A stretch of 64,000 nucleotides of DNA from an uncultured Bacilli bacterium (lineage in GTDB: Bacteria; Bacillota_I; Bacilli_A; RF39; UBA660), in contig CAJUCD010000004.1 in the NCBI GenBank assembly GCA_910585045.1, positions 55,715 to 119,714 on the forward strand. The letters are read 5' to 3'. The notes under the pieces are model-generated. The model did not search any database and was not told the DNA's origin. It worked only from the letters and a program-made list of their open reading frames with translations. The position numbers and the translations under genes were made by a program. Of this stretch, positions 60,344 through 64,000 are shown one piece after another (position 1 is the stretch's first letter; each line of letters begins with the position of its first letter).

Positions 60344-61366
60344 TTAAGCTTTTTTCTTTACTAAATATAAAAGGGGAAGTCCCACAATTATAGGAACAAT
60401 AAGTGAAATTATTGGCAGAACATAATACATTCGAAGTTCATTGACATAGTTAAAAGCTAAGAAATTATCTATAATATATATTAAAACTACTAATATAGCA
60501 GATGTAGTTAATTTAGCTTTATTTTCTGGCACCAATTCTTTAATAGAAAACATTGCCATAACTGCAGTAATAAATAAATCAAGAACCCAAATTATAGCTA
60601 ATACATTTTCTACTTTTTCAATAAATTTAAATAATTTAATTTGTTTTAAAACCATATATTCAGGGAATCTAAATATTTCCACTAAAACTTCACCTAAAAC
60701 ACCTTCGACAAATAAAGCAGCTAAAATAAGTGTTATAGCAGAAATAATATACATTCTTTTATAACCTTTAATATCACCTTTAATATGTAAAGTTAATATA
60801 TTAGGTAAAGCACTAAAACCTGCAAACATTAAAGCAGTTTCTAAGGTATTAAGAGGAGTTTCGGTAAGGATAGGTAAGTAATTAGTTGTTTCAATAAAAC
60901 CCATTAAACTCAAAAGAATAATAATAGAGAAAATTATACTAATAGGAAAAAGAGATCCTGCTACCCGGCTAATTACTTTATAACCTTTAAAAGCACAATA
61001 TAACGTTAAAATAATAAAAGGTATAGTAACAAAAATTTCTGGCGAACTAACTAGTAAAAAACTGACTACAAATATTTTATAAATTATTAAAATATAAACT
61101 AGAATTAATATACTTGCTAATAATAATAAAATTCTACTAATCATACCCCAGATTTTATCTTTTTTAAAAATATCTTTTAATTCTTGATTCTCTTTCTTCT
61201 CTATTATATAACTATAAAAGTAAGTAAAAATTAGACCAATAATTGTACCTAATATTGCACCAATATATGAATCTTTTCCAGCCTTTGAAAAAAGATGAGA
61301 AAAACCAAAACCTAAAAATAAACCTCTTGTTAAAAAATATACAATATAAGTATTTGTTTTTTTCAT
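60344..61366 (-). CDS. gerAB: GerAB-type spore germination permease
   Basis: A 340-residue membrane protein with ten hydrophobic segments and the amino-acid-permease-like fold of GerAB/GerBB. RGLFLGFGFSHLF and SPEIFVTIPFIILTLYCAFKG are typical positions. It forms the germinant-sensing subunit in the inner spore membrane. It is the last gene of the operon and starts directly after the gerAC stop. Confidence 0.88.
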   Translation of the reverse strand: MKKTNTYIVYFLTRGLFLGFGFSHLFSKAGKDSYIGAILGTIIGLIFTYFYSYIIEKKENQELKDIFKKDKIWGMISRILLLLASILILVYILIIYKIFVVSFLLVSSPEIFVTIPFIILTLYCAFKGYKVISRVAGSLFPISIIFSIIILLSLMGFIETTNYLPILTETPLNTLETALMFAGFSALPNILTLHIKGDIKGYKRMYIISAITLILAALFVEGVLGEVLVEIFRFPEYMVLKQIKLFKFIEKVENVLAIIWVLDLFITAVMAMFSIKELVPENKAKLTTSAILVVLIYIIDNFLAFNYVNELRMYYVLPIISLIVPIIVGLPLLYLVKKKA

Positions 61367-62443
61367 TTATTTCACCGTAAATACTAAGCCTTTCTTATTA
61401 ATTTTTAAATCAATATCATATTTAAAATCTTGGTCAGTCCATCTATAATAATATTTTTTGCGATATTTATTATAATAATTCTTACCTATACTAAGTACAT
61501 TAGATTCATAAGCTTTTAATTGATCAATCACTTCATTAACTTTTTCTTCAATAATTTTATTAAAATCTTTTTGTAAAATCTTATAAGAATCATCATCTTT
61601 TAAATTATAATCACAATTATCTTCATTAACTCTTGCATTTAATTTTCCACTAATTACCACATTATCATTATTAGGAGCTATATCAACTTTGCTTTCATAT
61701 AAACTAATTACTGTTTTTTTATCTTTACCACAACTTTTTTCAAAAAAGACAGTTTTAGTATTAAAATTATTTAAAAAATTAATAATAGAAGCTTCCTCAG
61801 GCTTAAATACATGCATTAATTCATAATCTTTAAATATTGCCATTCCATCTAAAACAATCTTATCATCTTTAAGTTTAAAAGTAGACATCATAGCATCCTC
61901 ACCACCAGTTAAAATATTTCTTAAAGTTTTAGTGAAGGGGACATAATATCCTGCACTTCTAGAATCATCATTATATTCTAGCAAGTCTACAATAAATGTT
62001 GAAGCAATAGGCTTTTCTTTAGAAGACGATGTAATAATATCTTTGGCGGTATTCTCTGTTGTTAAAGTAAGAAAGAACTCATTTCTTATTTTAGAACCTC
62101 TAATTAAGTATTCACATACTTGTTTTAAATGATTTTTAGCAACTTCTTCACTAATAACTACTACTTCAATATGATCAAAATAAGCAACTTTATCTAAGTT
62201 ATTACCATTATTAGCAAAAGCTTCTGTTACTGTATCTCCTTTAGCAGAAACATTATAAGTACTAGAAGAAGCTGATTGTTCTCCTTCCTTTTTAGTACTT
62301 AATATTTCGAATGTTACAATATATTTATCATCTTCATAATCTATTCCAACTCCTGCTACAATAGCTAAGTCATTTAATTCATTATAATCATAGCATCCTC
62401 CAAGTAGTAGGGGAATAATTAATAAAATTAAGATTTTTTTCAT
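61367..62443 (-). CDS. gerAC: GerAC-type spore germination lipoprotein
   Basis: A 358-residue lipoprotein with signal peptide and lipobox LLGGC (Cys17), then YDYNELNDLAIVAGVGIDYE, the typical GerAC start. The C-terminal GerAC domain ends KYYYRWTDQDFKYDIDLKI. It overlaps gerAA by 4 bp. It is the third subunit of the receptor complex. Confidence 0.92.
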   Translation of the reverse strand: MKKILILLIIPLLLGGCYDYNELNDLAIVAGVGIDYEDDKYIVTFEILSTKKEGEQSASSSTYNVSAKGDTVTEAFANNGNNLDKVAYFDHIEVVVISEEVAKNHLKQVCEYLIRGSKIRNEFFLTLTTENTAKDIITSSSKEKPIASTFIVDLLEYNDDSRSAGYYVPFTKTLRNILTGGEDAMMSTFKLKDDKIVLDGMAIFKDYELMHVFKPEEASIINFLNNFNTKTVFFEKSCGKDKKTVISLYESKVDIAPNNDNVVISGKLNARVNEDNCDYNLKDDDSYKILQKDFNKIIEEKVNEVIDQLKAYESNVLSIGKNYYNKYRKKYYYRWTDQDFKYDIDLKINKKGLVFTVK

Positions 62444-63873
62444 AAATTTTCTCCTTGTTTTGTATAATTTTTATCTGTAAGCATTGATGTTCTTTTAGTA
62501 TCTTTTCTAGTTTCAGCTTTAAGCACTGATTTAAGAGCATATATTTTATCAAATGGCATTAAAGGGAAGAAATAAGGTTTGCCAAAAGAATATAAATCAT
62601 TAATTTTAATTAAAAAGAATAATACTCCAAAAACTATACCCAGTATTCCATAAAAAGATGCCAATATTATAAAAATAAATCTTAGAAATCTAAGTGCGCT
62701 AGATAATTCAGTTTCGGTAAACATTAAACTAGCCATAAATGTAAGAGAAATTGTAATAATCATAATAGGACTCACAATACCTGCTGAAACGGCTGCATCA
62801 CCCAAAACTAAAGCTCCTAGAATTGAAATAGCACTACCATAAGAATTAGGGAAACGTAAGTCACTTTCTCTTAACATTTCGCATATAAAAAGCATAATAA
62901 AAGCTTCAATTATAGCAGGAAAAGGCACACCATCATGTTGAATACTAAAACTTACTAATAAATTAGTAGGAATAGTCTCTTGATTATAATTTACAACTGC
63001 TATATATATTGATGGAATTATCATTGAAAGAAAAAAACAAAGAAAACGTACTATTTTAATAAAATTTACATTTTTACTTTTATTATATTGGTCCATACCT
63101 GGATTTATAAAGTCAATAAAGAAAGCTGGAAGTATTATAGCAAGAGGCGAGGTATCTACCATAATAACAATTTTACCTTCTAAAAGAGCTCTTGAAACAT
63201 TATCAGGTCTTTCAGTAGTTACATATGTAGGAAAGTGCACTTTAGCTTCATCAGCTATTAATTGCCCAACTGTACTGGAATCAATTATCCCATCTATATC
63301 AATGGTCTCAATTTTTTTCTTTATACTATCCACTAATTCAGTTTCGGCTATATCATCAAAATATAGAACACCAATTTTAGTTTTAGTCTTTCTACCAATC
63401 GTAAATTCATCAGTTTTTAATGTATTAGATTTAATTCTTCTTTTAACTAAACCCATATTAATTTGATAATTTTCTGTAAAAGCATCTTTTGGTCCATTAA
63501 CTGCTGGTTCTGTATCTGGAGTAGAGACGCTACGATTAATATCAGCCTTTGTTTCTATTGCTACAATTGTATTATTTCTAATAACTACTGTAAAACCATT
63601 TGTTATAAAATACTCTATTTCATCAGGATTATTAATATTAACTAAATTAGGACCTGGTAGAATACTTTCTAAATTAATTACTTTGGAATTTTTTGTACTT
63701 CCAATATAACTTAGATTTTTTAAAATATAATCATTAACTTTATCACTAGAACTAACTGTTTCTAAATAAACTATATAAACAGTATCTATTAAAGATAATT
63801 TCACTTTTTTAATGATTAAATCTGGTGTTTTACTAAATTCTTTTTGAATTCTTTTAATAAGTTTATTTTCCAT
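62440..63873 (-). CDS. gerAA: GerAA-type spore germination receptor subunit
   Basis: A 477-residue protein: soluble N-terminal part (about 1-260) and five to six membrane segments after it. KTKIGVLYFDDIAE, VAETELV-like spacing, EGKIVIMVDTSPLAIILP and VSFSIQHDGVPFPAIIEAFI are GerA family motifs. The start at 63873 follows AGGTGA on the minus strand; a GTG within that site lies three codons upstream. First gene of the operon. GerAA multimers form the ion channel of the receptor. Confidence 0.92.
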   Translation of the reverse strand: MENKLIKRIQKEFSKTPDLIIKKVKLSLIDTVYIVYLETVSSSDKVNDYILKNLSYIGSTKNSKVINLESILPGPNLVNINNPDEIEYFITNGFTVVIRNNTIVAIETKADINRSVSTPDTEPAVNGPKDAFTENYQINMGLVKRRIKSNTLKTDEFTIGRKTKTKIGVLYFDDIAETELVDSIKKKIETIDIDGIIDSSTVGQLIADEAKVHFPTYVTTERPDNVSRALLEGKIVIMVDTSPLAIILPAFFIDFINPGMDQYNKSKNVNFIKIVRFLCFFLSMIIPSIYIAVVNYNQETIPTNLLVSFSIQHDGVPFPAIIEAFIMLFICEMLRESDLRFPNSYGSAISILGALVLGDAAVSAGIVSPIMIITISLTFMASLMFTETELSSALRFLRFIFIILASFYGILGIVFGVLFFLIKINDLYSFGKPYFFPLMPFDKIYALKSVLKAETRKDTKRTSMLTDKNYTKQGENL

Positions 63874-63922
63874 ATAATTCACCTAACATTATTATTGGTA
63901 AATATTAGATAAATATTCTTAA

Positions 63923-63951
63923 ATTAAAAACTATTGCATTAAATATGTCAA
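63923..63951 (-). promoter_or_regulatory. Possible promoter of the gerA operon
   Basis: On the minus strand TTGACA, 17-bp spacer, TTTAAT. A forespore (sigma-G) promoter would be expected; this looks more like sigma-A, so the assignment is tentative. Confidence 0.4.
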
Positions 63952-63985
63952 ATTTTTAAGAAAATGTCAGTAGATAGATAACAAC

Positions 63986-64000
63986 AAAGGATAATCCTTT
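63986..64000. repeat. 15-bp palindrome at the right edge
   Basis: AAAGGATAATCCTTT is a perfect palindrome about an A/T centre, cut off by the window end. It could be part of a terminator or an operator of the next gene. Confidence 0.4.

Overview
The window is AT-rich DNA from a low-GC Gram-positive bacterium. TGA is used as an ordinary stop (the pseudouridine synthase ends in TGA at 3131-3133), so this is not a Mycoplasma-type code. A tricistronic gerA-type germinant receptor operon (60344-63873, minus strand), a CotF-like spore coat pair (5907-6339), a T-box leader, B. subtilis-like promoters and Gram-positive ribosome binding sites suggest a spore-forming Bacillota, perhaps an uncultured gut Bacilli lineage. 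The lineage is an inference; no 16S rRNA gene is present.

Layout. 1-17408 is mostly chromosomal backbone: the 3' part of a surface protein, a VanZ/RDD membrane protein, an RluA-type pseudouridine synthase, an ABC exporter behind a MerR-like promoter, spore coat genes, phosphomannomutase, a 1967-residue coiled-coil protein, and T-box-controlled ileS. 17395-18305 holds a nuclease remnant and ogt.

18310-40126 is a phage-flavoured accessory island: a tail-collar-like protein, a small coiled-coil gene, a 2070-residue Rhs/WapA-like toxin, about 12 kb of orphan toxin tips and immunity-like genes, an Ig-like surface protein, a holin and an M23 endolysin-like protein. Three copies of a 354-bp rhs core end carry three different toxin tips, each followed by its own candidate immunity gene. 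Eight related hairpin terminators plus one weaker, TA-rich one, several of them followed by core-derived extended -10 promoters, punctuate the array. Decayed toxin ends and paralogous immunity genes show repeated cassette acquisition and loss. A CTAGCACAATTCCAGT-like element lies upstream of the tail-like, rhs and holin genes and ties the module together.

40157-49031 returns to backbone: NfeD/SPFH, hypoxanthine-DNA glycosylase, prepilin-like and thioredoxin-like proteins, an orphan MvaI/BcnI-like nuclease, tRNA-Arg, tRNA-Pro, tRNA-Ala and rpoZ. 49229-54422 is a second accessory region: a run of small genes of unrelated function (DUF5131, GNAT, DUF4180, membrane proteins, alkyltransferase-like, Imm11-like, two 55-residue paralogs, HTH-membrane regulator), most separated by a recurring AAATTACAATTT-type junction. 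This looks like an integron-like cassette array without a visible integrase. A promoter, a pseudoknot-capable segment and a terminator at 54438-54568 suggest a small RNA.

54701-60335 carries a phosphoketolase operon with two redox flavoproteins and a phosphodiesterase; the gerA operon closes the window. The strongest candidates for something undescribed are the Rhs locus with its reusable terminator-promoter punctuation and adjacent lysis-type genes, and the AAATTACAATTT cassette array.
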